Source: CAG-791 sp963596015 (GTDB taxonomy: Bacteria > Bacillota > Clostridia > Lachnospirales > Lachnospiraceae). From it: a stretch of DNA of 40,775 nucleotides. Numbering within the stretch: position 1 is the first letter of the stretch; every line of letters starts with the position of its first letter. Positions 32,209 to 40,775 of this stretch are shown here, piece after piece. The notes below the pieces were generated by a model. The model was given only the letters and a program-made list of their open reading frames with translations, did not search any database and was not told the DNA's origin. Made by a program: the position numbers and the translations under genes. The stretch covers positions 1-40,775 of the forward strand of contig CAVBJS010000018.1 of the NCBI GenBank assembly GCA_963596015.1, read 5' to 3'.

Positions 32209-35061
32209 ATGAGACCTCTTACACTGAAAATATCAGCCTTTGGCCCCTATGCGGGAACAACGGAATTAGAATTAGCACAATTGGGAACCGGCGGACTGTA
32301 TCTGATCACCGGGGATACGGGAGCGGGGAAGACCACCATTTTTGACGCCATCACCTTTGCCCTCTACGGAGAACCCAGCGGCGAGAACCGTCAGCCGGAT
32401 ATGCTGCGCTCCAAATATGCGTCGCCGGAGACACCCACCCAGGTGGAGCTGACTTTTTCCAATAAAGGAAAGACCTACGTGGTCACCCGAAACCCGGCCT
32501 ATGAAAGACCCAAGAAGCGTGGCGAGGGCACGACGATGATGCCGGCGGATGCCTCATTGCAGCTGCCGGACGGCCGGGTGGTGACCAAAATGAAAGAGGT
32601 CACGGAAGAGATCGAAAAGATCCTGGGACTGGACAGGGAACAGTTTACCCAGATCGTCATGATCGCCCAGGGGGATTTCTTAAAGCTTTTACTGGCCTCC
32701 ACCCAGGAACGTATGGAGATCTTCCGTCGGATCTTTCGGACGGAGCGGTATCAGAAGCTGCAGGGACGACTGAAGGAAACCTATCTGCAGCTCCAGAGAG
32801 ACTACGGGGAACTGGAAAACAGGCGGAAACTGGCAGCGGAATCCATCCGCTGGGAAGAAGTGCAGACATCCCGGGAGGAGATGCCTCCCGCCGTGCTGCG
32901 CCAGAAACTGGAAGAGCAGCTGGAAAAGGACAGGCGCAGCCGAAAGGAATGCCAGGAACAGCTGACTCTGATCGAGGAAAAGATCCAGCAGATCACCCAG
33001 CAGCTGACCCAGGCACGGAACAGAGAGCAGCTGCAGGCGGAGAAAAAGCGGATCGAGGCAGACTTAGGCAGGCAAAAGGAAGAACTGGCCAAATGGACCA
33101 CAGAGCAACAGCGTGCCAAGGAAAAGGAGCCGGAGAGAGAGCAACTTTTAGGAAAGATAGCAGCGCTGGAGAGAGAACTGGAGCAATATAAGCAGTACGA
33201 AGAGGGCAAAAAGGAACTGCAGGAGCTCAGAGAAACCCTTTCCGGGTACAGGCAGGCGTGGGAGAAAAACTGCGCCCTCCTGGAGAAAAGAAAGGAAAAC
33301 CAGAAGCAGGCCAAAGAGAAGCTGGCGTCTTTGCAGGATAATCCGGTGCGACTGCAGCAGCTGACCACCCAGATGCAGCAGCTGAGGACAAGACAGACGC
33401 AGCTGCAGGAGACGGCAGAGAGTCTCGCGGACTTGCAGCAGCAATACGAAAAGCTGGAAAACGCCCAAAGATCCTATCAAAAGAGTGCGACAGAAGCAGA
33501 AAAAGCCCAACAGCAATACAGACAGGCCAACCGTCTGTATCTGGACGCCCAGGCAGGCATTCTGGCAAAGACACTGCAGACAGGTATGCCCTGCCCGGTA
33601 TGCGGCGCCTTAGAGCATCCCCATCCGGCGCAGATGGCAGAGGGAGCGCCCACAAAGGAGGAACTGGAAAAACTCTCTGACAGAGCGGACCGGCTTTCCG
33701 ATCAGGCAGCCCGGGCGAGCCGCCAGGCCGGAGCCCTGCAGGCAGCGGCCGCAGAGAAACAGCACCGGGCAACGCAGCAGCTCCGGGAACTTTTTGCAGC
33801 ATCGCAAGCCGATGCATCTGCAGAAGTTGATGATGGTGCGCTGGCATCTGCAGAAGTCGATGATAGTACGCCGGCAGACGCAGAAGGTACTGCACCGTGG
33901 CAGGTGACCAAAGAAACCGTAGGGCAGGCTATCACCCGGATCACCGCTGCCGGAGAGGATCTGCAGACCCAGAGCCGTGGCCTGACCCAGGCCCTGCAGG
34001 AAGCGGAGCACAATGAAAAACTGCGGAAAGATCTGACGAAGGATCTGCCGGATTTCGAGAAAAAGACCCGGGATACCGAGGAAATATTGCAGCAGCAGCA
34101 TACACAGATGACAGTACAGCAGACCACTCTGCAGGAACGGGAGGCAAAACTGACAGAGTTGGGAGGACAGCTCCACTATGCAGGCGCCCGGGAAGCCATG
34201 AGACAGATCACCCAGTGGAAGCAGGCAGCGGAACAGATCGCGAAGGCTTTAGAAAAGGCGGAAAAAGGAATGCAGCAGGCAGCGGAGTCGGTGCACAGCG
34301 GAGAGGGAAAGGCGGCGGCATTGCAGCAGCAGCTCTCCCAGGTGCCGGAGCTGTCTAAAGAAGCTGTCTTAGAAGCCGGAAACCGGGCACAGCAGACCAA
34401 AAAGGAAATCCTGCAGCGCAGAGAGGCAATTACCCTGCGGATTCAGGTCAATGAGACTGCCAAAGCTCAGATCCTGGATGCAGAGAGCAGGATGGAAAAG
34501 GCGGAGGAGAGGCTGCAATGCGTGGGAGCGCTGTCCGAGACCGCCAACGGCGAATTAAAGCAAAAGGAAAAGATCCGACTGGAGACCTATGTGCAGATGA
34601 CCTATTTCGAACGGGTGATCCGGCGGGCCAATCTGCGGTTTCTGAAGATGTCCGGCGGCCAATATGAGCTGCAGCGTCGAAAGGAAGAGAATAACCGCCG
34701 CAGCCAGAGCGGCTTGGAACTGGACGTGGTGGACCATTACAATGGCACAGTCCGCAGCGTGCGGACCCTTTCCGGAGGAGAATCCTTCATGGCCTCCCTT
34801 TCCCTGGCCCTGGGGCTTTCCGATGAAGTCCAGTCCAGTGCAGGCGGCATCCGTCTGGACACTCTGTTCGTAGACGAGGGCTTCGGCTCTCTGGATGAAG
34901 ATACCCTGGAGCAGGCCATAAACGCCCTTTCCTCTCTGACAGAGGGCAACCGGCTGGTGGGCATCATCTCCCACGTGGCGGAGCTGAAAAATCGCATCGA
35001 CCGGCAGATCGTGGTGAAAAAAGACCGCATCGGCGGCAGCCGGGCGGAAATATGCTTGTGA
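32209..35061 (+). CDS. sbcC: Exonuclease subunit SbcC (Rad50-like ATPase)
   Basis: SMC-type ATPase that with SbcD opens and cleaves DNA ends and hairpins. Start at 32209 (950 residues) follows SD AGGAAGGT; the ATG at 32188 lies inside the leader hairpin. The N-terminal half-ATPase has Walker A GDTGAGKTT near 38; long Gln/Glu/Lys-rich coiled coils flank the zinc hook CPVCG (Cys462, Cys465). The C-terminal half has signature LSGGESFMASLSLALGL and Walker B LDTLFVDEGFGSLDED. A short Ala/Asp-rich repeat (SAEVDDGALA, SAEVDDSTPA, about 535-562) interrupts the second coil. It forms an operon-like pair with sbcD, 172 bases downstream. Confidence 0.93.
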   Translation: MRPLTLKISAFGPYAGTTELELAQLGTGGLYLITGDTGAGKTTIFDAITFALYGEPSGENRQPDMLRSKYASPETPTQVELTFSNKGKTYVVTRNPAYERPKKRGEGTTMMPADASLQLPDGRVVTKMKEVTEEIEKILGLDREQFTQIVMIAQGDFLKLLLASTQERMEIFRRIFRTERYQKLQGRLKETYLQLQRDYGELENRRKLAAESIRWEEVQTSREEMPPAVLRQKLEEQLEKDRRSRKECQEQLTLIEEKIQQITQQLTQARNREQLQAEKKRIEADLGRQKEELAKWTTEQQRAKEKEPEREQLLGKIAALERELEQYKQYEEGKKELQELRETLSGYRQAWEKNCALLEKRKENQKQAKEKLASLQDNPVRLQQLTTQMQQLRTRQTQLQETAESLADLQQQYEKLENAQRSYQKSATEAEKAQQQYRQANRLYLDAQAGILAKTLQTGMPCPVCGALEHPHPAQMAEGAPTKEELEKLSDRADRLSDQAARASRQAGALQAAAAEKQHRATQQLRELFAASQADASAEVDDGALASAEVDDSTPADAEGTAPWQVTKETVGQAITRITAAGEDLQTQSRGLTQALQEAEHNEKLRKDLTKDLPDFEKKTRDTEEILQQQHTQMTVQQTTLQEREAKLTELGGQLHYAGAREAMRQITQWKQAAEQIAKALEKAEKGMQQAAESVHSGEGKAAALQQQLSQVPELSKEAVLEAGNRAQQTKKEILQRREAITLRIQVNETAKAQILDAESRMEKAEERLQCVGALSETANGELKQKEKIRLETYVQMTYFERVIRRANLRFLKMSGGQYELQRRKEENNRRSQSGLELDVVDHYNGTVRSVRTLSGGESFMASLSLALGLSDEVQSSAGGIRLDTLFVDEGFGSLDEDTLEQAINALSSLTEGNRLVGIISHVAELKNRIDRQIVVKKDRIGGSRAEICL

Positions 35062-35426
35062 GACGGGGACTGAATAGTAACAAAAGTTTCCATAAATTTT
35101 CAGAAATCAAAAACAATACTGTGCAAAGCAAGAACATCTATGACATAATAAGAAAAATCGCGAGAGCGCAGCGATCCGACAGAAGCCGGGGACAAAGAGC
35201 AGTTTGTCCCCGGCACTGTAGGATATGGCAGATAAGCCTGGACGAAAACTGTGACTGCAAAAGAGAGACGGGTTTGCGGGAAATACCGGATCATATTTCC
35301 TGCAAACTGCAGGAATGCCGTAAACGATATGCACACAGATCTCATGTACACAGATCATATCAGCGAATTCGACTGCGCGAAATTTTCTTCACGTTGCCGG
35401 TATGAATTGCGGCAAGAAAGGTACCT
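35062..35426 (+). promoter_or_regulatory. Long structured leader before the GH106-like gene
   Basis: No gene seen in 365 bases. GCCGGGGACAAA (35185-35196) pairs perfectly with TTTGTCCCCGGC (35203-35214) and may end sbcC mRNA, though it lacks a T-run. GTTTGCGGGAAATA (35272-35285) pairs with TATTTCCTGCAAAC (35294-35307), 14 bp with one G-U. A family C leader follows at 35362-35415 (GAATTC/GAAATTTTC, then TTGCCG/CGGCAA), ending at SD AGAAAGGT. Confidence 0.6.
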
Positions 35427-37727
35427 ATGGATAAAAAGATTTGGGAACACCCGGAGCTGGAGAGATCCTTAAATGAGGCAGAGACCCCCCTCTGGTTCTG
35501 GAATGACAAGCTGGAAAAAGAAGAATTGCTGCGGCAGTTAAAGATGCAGACCGAGATCGGTGTCACCTGCACCAATCCCCATGCCCGCACCAACGGAGGC
35601 GAGGGCTTTATCGGCGGCTATCTGGACGATGAGTGGTTCGAAAATATCAAGACCGTGCTGGATTATAAGAAAGAGCACGGGGAGACCATGTGGCTCTATG
35701 ACGAGATCGACTGGCCGGCTGGCACCTGCGGCAAGACCATTACCAGGGATGAGCGCAACAGAGAGCAGTATGTGGAGATCGAGGAAGTAAAGATTCCGGC
35801 GGGAGAGACTTTCCGCAGCCAGCTTATGAACTTTGAGGGGCAGATCCTCTTCGGCGTGGCAGAGGACACGGATAAGAGCGGTCTTTGCTACAACACCACC
35901 ATTGTGGATGCGCAGAGCGGAGAGCCTTACCGGCTGGAGGATTTCTTTATCTACGATATGTTTGGACCTGAGCTGGAGTTTAAGGCCCAAAAGGATGCCA
36001 TTGCCTTTATCACCCGCATTCACGTGGATGCCTATGACATGGGCGGCGATGAGCAGGTGAATTATCTGGATGCCGATGCCACCAGAGCCTTCCTTGCCTC
36101 TACCTATGACAAGTACTATGAGCGTTTCGGAGAAGATTTCGGCGGCGCGATCCAGTGCGTATTCAATGACGAGACCCGCATGTGTCATGCTATTCCCTGG
36201 AGCAGGGAGTTTGCGGCTCATTTTAAGCAGCAGAAGGGATATGAGATCCGCAAAGAGATCTATCAGCTGATCATTCCCGGAGAAAAGGCCGGCCGGATCC
36301 GGGTAGACTATCTGGATATGGTAGGCAGAGAATTTCAGGAAAACTATTTCGGAGAGATCCACCGTTGGTGTGAAAAGCATGACTTAAAGCTCTTTGCACA
36401 CTTGCTGGCAGAGGAGACCATGGTAGGACATGCCCGCTACAGCGGCGATTATCTGCGGCAGAACCGGTATCAGGACGTGTGCGGTGCCGATTATCTGGGC
36501 AAGGGCGTAGGCAGCCTGAATATCAAGTTCACCGCCTGCGGCGCCCATTCCTACGGCAAAAAGCGCACCGCCGTGGAGACCTTTGCGGGCTGCGGCTGGG
36601 ATATGACTTTTGAGGAATATACCCGTATCGTGACCTGGCTGTTCCAGCAGGGGATGCAGATTATCATTAACCACGGCTTCTTCTATTCCGACAGAGGCAA
36701 CCGCAAGAACGACTGGCCGCCGTCACAGTTTTTCCAGTGGCAGGGATGGCCGCGGATGAAGGAAGGCAATCAGATGATCCGCCGACTGCAGTATGCCATG
36801 ACCGACGGCATCAACGAGGCAGATGTACTGGTCTACCATCCGCTGGAGAGCTTCCAGATGTACTATCTGCCGGACCAGCATTTCACTCACGCCTTTTTCC
36901 ACGGTGCTTTTACGCAGGATGAGCGGGCGGCCCGGATCGACAGAGAGCAGCAGCTTTTCTTAAATGCATTGACCAGCGCCAATGTGGATTTTGACTTGCT
37001 GCACCGGGATGCGGTGGAGAATTTCACCGTGGAGAAGACTGAGAACGGAGCGGTGATCCTTAATACCAAGAGCGGACAGCGCTTTTCCGTGCTGGTACTG
37101 CCTATGTGCTATGTACTGCCTGCAGAGGCGGCTAAGCTGTGCGAAGCGTTTACGGCAGCCGGCGGCACCATTCTGGCACTGGATACCCTGCCGGTTTACG
37201 CAGCGGAAGGCCCTGCCGGGGATGATGGGGTACAGCGCATCTTTGCGCAGATGGATAAGGCGGACTTAGAAAGTGCCGGCGCAGCAGAGGCAGGAAAAGC
37301 CAAAGAGGCACTGGCAGGCAAGGTGTTGCAGCTCTCTGTAGAAGCGCATGAGGAGATCCTGAAGGTCCTTGGTCAGCTCCTTCCCCATCCGGTACAGATC
37401 GTGGCGGGGACAGACAGCACTGTCAATCATCATCCCTGCTATGACAGCTACCTCATCGATCCCTATATGCATACGGGAGAGGATATTTCCGGCGTTATGT
37501 TCGTCCGCTATCTCAAAGGCGACTGCCGCAACGTTATCTTCATGAATTACAGTGCAGAGCCGGAGACCATCGAGGTACAGGTGGAGTCTTCCCAGCTTCC
37601 CCAGGTGTGGGATACCCTCACCGGTCAGATGCAGGAGGCAGAGGTAGTCTCCCAGTCAGAAGAAAGCTGGCGCATCCGCATGACACTGCCCTGCGACCAC
37701 AGTCTGGTAGTGGTGACGAAGCTGTAA
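35427..37727 (+). CDS. Glycoside hydrolase, GH106 (alpha-L-rhamnosidase)-like
   Basis: Large cytoplasmic protein of 766 residues without signal peptide. The N-terminus (PLWFWNDKLEKEELLRQLK, then WLYDEIDWPAGTCGK) resembles the GH106/alpha-L-rhamnosidase-related family, where a W-W/F-N motif and a Y-DE-W/F-P-G motif open a TIM barrel. Further conserved-looking stretches are CVFNDETRMC, with an acidic pair, and FAHLLAEETMVG, with another; DE and EE are candidate catalytic residues. A C-terminal beta-rich part follows after about residue 600. Substrate cannot be assigned; GH31 and GH3 neighbours suggest plant or host glycan use. SD GAAAGGT fits the start. Confidence 0.65.
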   Translation: MDKKIWEHPELERSLNEAETPLWFWNDKLEKEELLRQLKMQTEIGVTCTNPHARTNGGEGFIGGYLDDEWFENIKTVLDYKKEHGETMWLYDEIDWPAGTCGKTITRDERNREQYVEIEEVKIPAGETFRSQLMNFEGQILFGVAEDTDKSGLCYNTTIVDAQSGEPYRLEDFFIYDMFGPELEFKAQKDAIAFITRIHVDAYDMGGDEQVNYLDADATRAFLASTYDKYYERFGEDFGGAIQCVFNDETRMCHAIPWSREFAAHFKQQKGYEIRKEIYQLIIPGEKAGRIRVDYLDMVGREFQENYFGEIHRWCEKHDLKLFAHLLAEETMVGHARYSGDYLRQNRYQDVCGADYLGKGVGSLNIKFTACGAHSYGKKRTAVETFAGCGWDMTFEEYTRIVTWLFQQGMQIIINHGFFYSDRGNRKNDWPPSQFFQWQGWPRMKEGNQMIRRLQYAMTDGINEADVLVYHPLESFQMYYLPDQHFTHAFFHGAFTQDERAARIDREQQLFLNALTSANVDFDLLHRDAVENFTVEKTENGAVILNTKSGQRFSVLVLPMCYVLPAEAAKLCEAFTAAGGTILALDTLPVYAAEGPAGDDGVQRIFAQMDKADLESAGAAEAGKAKEALAGKVLQLSVEAHEEILKVLGQLLPHPVQIVAGTDSTVNHHPCYDSYLIDPYMHTGEDISGVMFVRYLKGDCRNVIFMNYSAEPETIEVQVESSQLPQVWDTLTGQMQEAEVVSQSEESWRIRMTLPCDHSLVVVTKL

Positions 37728-37983
37728 GACTTATGATCTGTGGCGATACCTCCGGACCCGCCGGGTCAGCATCCGAACAGTGATTATTGTCACGATTTTG
37801 ATAAAACGAAACCGAAAAGTACAAGAATTCCCTGGTGCACCTGTCCTATAATTACAGAGGACAGATGTGCCGGGGTAATTGTTTACATTCGTATCTGTTC
37901 GGCATTTATGTGAAGTTTTCCTCGGAAAAACAGGTAATGAACAGACATGCAAATCACATTATAAAGGGAGGAACATAAAACCA
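37728..37983 (+). promoter_or_regulatory. GH3 leader with large hairpin
   Basis: CCCTGGTGCACCTGTCCT (37830-37847) pairs with AGGACAGATGTGCCGGGG (37858-37875) with few mismatches; AATT/AATT extends it to 37826-37880. TATAAT lies in its loop region at 37847-37852 but without a good -35. No gene is present. SD GGGAGGAA precedes the GH3 ATG. Confidence 0.55.
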
Positions 37984-40623
37984 ATGAGAGTAATAAAGAA
38001 AGGGATCACCACCGGAACCACCCAGGTAGAAGTCACCGAGAGAGAAAAGGTGCACGCAGCCCTGTCCCGGAAAGCGGCTTCTGCAGGTATGGTGCTTTTG
38101 AAAAATGAGGGCGCTATCCTGCCTTTAGATAAGGCAAAGCCGGTGGCTCTTTACGGCTCCGGCGCTTATAAGACCATTAAGGGCGGCACGGGCTCCGGTG
38201 ATGTGAACGAGCGCAGCACCGTAAGCATCAGCGAAGGCATCAGAGGTGCCGGCTATACCATCGCCAACGAGGACTGGCTGAAGGAATATGCAGGCCTTTA
38301 TGACGAGGCCAGAGGGCAGTGGATCGACCTGATGAAGAGCAGATTAGAGACAGAAACCTCAGAGGCACTGCTGGCATTTTTTGATTTCTACTGTGCAAAT
38401 CCTTTCCAGACACCCAGCGGCAGTCTGCCCACAGAGGCAGCCTGCGATACTGCCGTTTATGTACTTTCCCGGAACGCCGGCGAAGGTGCGGACCGCTTCG
38501 CAGCCCCCGGTGACTATTACCTCACCGAGGCGGAAGAGGAAATGCTGGCAGCTGTCTGCAAGCTGTATCAGCATGTGGTACTGATTGTCAATGCCGGCGG
38601 TATCGTGGATATGGCAATGGTGGATAAATATGCCAATATCCAGGCTGTCCTGATCGTCAGCCAGCCCGGTATGGAGGCAGGCAATGCAGTGGCAGATGTG
38701 CTCTCCGGTGCTGTAGCTCCCTCCGGCAAACTGACAGACAGCTGGGCATTTAACTATGCAGACTATCCTTCTTCTTCTACATTCTCCCACAATGACGGCG
38801 ACGTATTGCATGAGCAGTATGCAGAGGGCATCTACGTAGGATACCGTTACTTTGACACCTTTGGGGTACCGGTCCGCTACGGATTCGGCGCAGGCCTTTC
38901 CTATACAGAGTTTTCCTTAAAGACAGACAGTATTCAGACCGTGAACGACGGCACGGATGCAAAGAATGGCAGCGGCCTTGCCAGAAAGATCGCCGTGGAA
39001 GTGACCGTGACCAATACCGGCAAGACCGCCGGCAAAGAGGTAGTACAGGTCTACGCTTCCGCCCCCGGTGAAAAGGGACAGGATAAGGAATTCCGCAGAC
39101 TGACCGGCTTTGGCAAGACCAAAGAGCTGCAGCCCGGCGAGAGCCAGACCCTGGTGATCACCTTCCCGGCAGAGCAGATGGCATCCTACTGCATGGGCCG
39201 GAAGGTATGGTATCTGGAGGATGGCCTCTATGCCATCTGGGTAGGCGATTCCCTGGAAAGTGCCAAGGTAGCAGGCGGCGTGCATGTGGCCAAAGAGGTA
39301 TTTACAGAGAAGAACCAGGAGATCTGCCCTCTTCCGGAAGAAGAGAAGGCATCTTTGAAGGAGGCACATGACAAGCTCATGGCCACCTTGGATACGGAAA
39401 AACTGGCGGCAAGACGCACCCAGGCAAAGAAGGAAGCCACGGAGAGCAGCTGCGGCGTCGTAGAGCTTGATCTGACAGACTGGAAAGTCAGAGAAGTGGA
39501 ATATAAGGGCAATGTGCCCACAGAGGCTGAAGAGGCGAAAGCGATTGCAGATAGCCTGACAGTGGAGCAGCTTATCAGTTTATCCACCGGTGCGGTAGGC
39601 AAGGGCCAGGGCGGCGCTCTGGGCGCAGCCGGCGAGTCTGTGCCCGGCTCCGCAGCTCAGACCAGCGACTGCGCGAAAGAGCAGGGCGTGGCACCGGTAG
39701 TGCTGGCAGACGGCCCCGCAGGCCTTCGTCTGATGAAATACTACGATGTGGATGATGCCACCGGAAACGTACTGCAGAAGCCTTTTGCGTTCAGCTTAGA
39801 GGGCGGATGCCTCTGCGATGATCTGGGTATCAGTGAGGGACAGAGCCGCCATTATCAGTATTGCACGGCTATCCCGGTAGGCACCCTGCTGGCCCAGACC
39901 TTTGATACGGCACTGGTAGAAGAAGTGGGCGAGATGATCGGCAAGGAGCTGCAGATGTTCAATGTCACCCTGTGGCTTGCTCCCGGCATGAACATTCACC
40001 GCAATCCCCTGTGCGGCAGAAACTTCGAGTATTATTCCGAGGATCCGCTGGTAGCAGGCGTTATGGCAGCAGCCATGACCAAGGGCGTACAGGAAAATGC
40101 CGGCGTGGGCACCACCATTAAGCACTTTGCCTGCAACAGCCAGGAGGACAGCCGAAAGTTCTCCAACAGCGTACTGTGCGAGCGTGCCCTGCGTGAGATC
40201 TACTTAAAGGGCTTTGAGATCGCTGTTAAGTCCGCACAGCCTATGTCCATCATGACCAGCTACAATGAGATCAACGGCGTACACGCTGCCAACAATGCAG
40301 ATCTGTGCACCAAGGCAGCCAGAGATGAGTGGGGCTTCAAGGGTGTCATCATGACCGACTGGACTACCACCGAGGACGGTCCCCAGTGCACCGCTTCCGG
40401 CTGCATCCATGTCGGCAATGAGTGGACCATGCCCGGTGTACAGGCGGATCATGAGAACATCAGACAGGCCCTGGCAGAGGGTAGTCTGACCGAAGAGGAG
40501 CTTCGGGCCTGCGCTTCCAGAGCCATCCGGGTGATCCTGCAGTCCGTGGCCTATGAGGACGCACAGCCTTATAATGCACAGTTTACTGATCTGCCGGTTT
40601 ATGTGAAGGCAGAGAGCAAATAG
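37984..40623 (+). CDS. Circularly permuted glycoside hydrolase family 3 enzyme
   Basis: Beta-glycosidase of GH3, 879 residues from the ATG after GGGAGGAAC; the frame extends upstream to 37879 but through the leader hairpin. Domain order is reversed relative to most GH3: the C-domain comes first (SAGMVLLKNEGAILPL, VALYGSGA, VLIVSQPGMEAGNAVADVL, YGFGAGLSYTEFSL), then a fibronectin-III-like domain (VTVTNTGKTAGKEVVQVYAS), and only then the catalytic (beta/alpha) domain (VLADGPAGLR, GVGTTIKHFACNSQEDSRK, MTDW). Nucleophile is Asp792 in VIMTDWTTTED. This permuted order is known for some ruminal beta-glucosidases. No signal peptide. The sugar specificity is uncertain. Confidence 0.9.
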   Translation: MRVIKKGITTGTTQVEVTEREKVHAALSRKAASAGMVLLKNEGAILPLDKAKPVALYGSGAYKTIKGGTGSGDVNERSTVSISEGIRGAGYTIANEDWLKEYAGLYDEARGQWIDLMKSRLETETSEALLAFFDFYCANPFQTPSGSLPTEAACDTAVYVLSRNAGEGADRFAAPGDYYLTEAEEEMLAAVCKLYQHVVLIVNAGGIVDMAMVDKYANIQAVLIVSQPGMEAGNAVADVLSGAVAPSGKLTDSWAFNYADYPSSSTFSHNDGDVLHEQYAEGIYVGYRYFDTFGVPVRYGFGAGLSYTEFSLKTDSIQTVNDGTDAKNGSGLARKIAVEVTVTNTGKTAGKEVVQVYASAPGEKGQDKEFRRLTGFGKTKELQPGESQTLVITFPAEQMASYCMGRKVWYLEDGLYAIWVGDSLESAKVAGGVHVAKEVFTEKNQEICPLPEEEKASLKEAHDKLMATLDTEKLAARRTQAKKEATESSCGVVELDLTDWKVREVEYKGNVPTEAEEAKAIADSLTVEQLISLSTGAVGKGQGGALGAAGESVPGSAAQTSDCAKEQGVAPVVLADGPAGLRLMKYYDVDDATGNVLQKPFAFSLEGGCLCDDLGISEGQSRHYQYCTAIPVGTLLAQTFDTALVEEVGEMIGKELQMFNVTLWLAPGMNIHRNPLCGRNFEYYSEDPLVAGVMAAAMTKGVQENAGVGTTIKHFACNSQEDSRKFSNSVLCERALREIYLKGFEIAVKSAQPMSIMTSYNEINGVHAANNADLCTKAARDEWGFKGVIMTDWTTTEDGPQCTASGCIHVGNEWTMPGVQADHENIRQALAEGSLTEEELRACASRAIRVILQSVAYEDAQPYNAQFTDLPVYVKAESK

Positions 40624-40642
40624 GTTCGGTGACAGTTCACTA

Positions 40643-40775
40643 TGATAATTTAGTGCCACCCGGCCATGCACCGGAACGCGGCAGATGTCTCGCACCTTGC
40701 ACTTTGCGCCGTTTTGCTTTTGATCTGCCTCTCGCCTGCGGATGGCACGGCCCGAACTCGCATCCCCGCCTGATG
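40643..40775 (+). repeat. Repeat family B, left half, cut by the window edge
   Basis: ATGCACCGGAACGCGGCAGA at 40666 matches 119 in the first copy, and the text stays alignable to CATCCCCGCCTGATG at the window end. The outer segment GATAATTTAGTGCC (40644-40657) is shared with the inverted fragment at 10236-10272. Confidence 0.75.

Noticed and set aside
35185..35214. Perfect 12-bp hairpin as a strong terminator of sbcC
   Set aside because: No T-run follows on either strand, so termination cannot be claimed; listed only as part of the leader.

Overview
The window reads as chromosomal DNA of a Gram-positive, low-to-mid GC Clostridia, most likely a gut Lachnospiraceae (inference from gene content, Shine-Dalgarno (SD) sequences such as AGGAGG, lipoprotein-type PstS, and glycoside hydrolases). 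No phage, conjugative element, CRISPR array, rRNA or tRNA was seen. Twenty-four protein genes are called; only the GH31 glycosidase is on the minus strand.

Layout. 1-495: gene-free, a long imperfect palindrome (repeat family B). 497-4907: pth and mfd (peptidyl-tRNA recycling, transcription-coupled repair). 5289-14545: a complete phosphate block, pstS-pstC-pstA-pstB-phoU, a Na+/Pi cotransporter with PhoU-like tail, and a PhoP/PhoR-type two-component pair. The ABC importer brings in phosphate, PhoU and the sensor kinase read its state, and the cotransporter gives a second uptake route. 14924-19140: nicotinate phosphoribosyltransferase, an M19 dipeptidase and a MATE exporter. 19507-23072: a heterodimeric ABC exporter. 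23345-27487: tex, an SMR exporter, a TSCPD protein and murG. 27773-40623: three glycoside hydrolases (GH31, GH106-like, circularly permuted GH3) with sbcD-sbcC between them.

The genes are ordinary; the intergenic DNA is not. (1) Repeat family A: three full ~190-200 bp copies (one inverted) with a conserved core and outer arms that differ in sequence but still pair, plus several remnants. (2) Repeat family B: a ~250 bp palindrome at the left edge, a half copy running off the right edge, and an end fragment at 10236-10272. (3) A recurrent two-hairpin leader ending at the SD of four unrelated genes. (4) Three tandem hairpins before pstS and again before phoU. (5) Short tandem repeats abutting the mfd start codon and the pncB and murG stop codons. 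(6) A well-supported candidate small RNA at about 30320-30413 with its own promoter, three hairpins and a terminator, divergent from the GH31 promoter. Its function is unknown and it is one of the best candidates here for something undescribed.

All calls are from reading the sequence; no database search was run, so 'undescribed' is a hypothesis.
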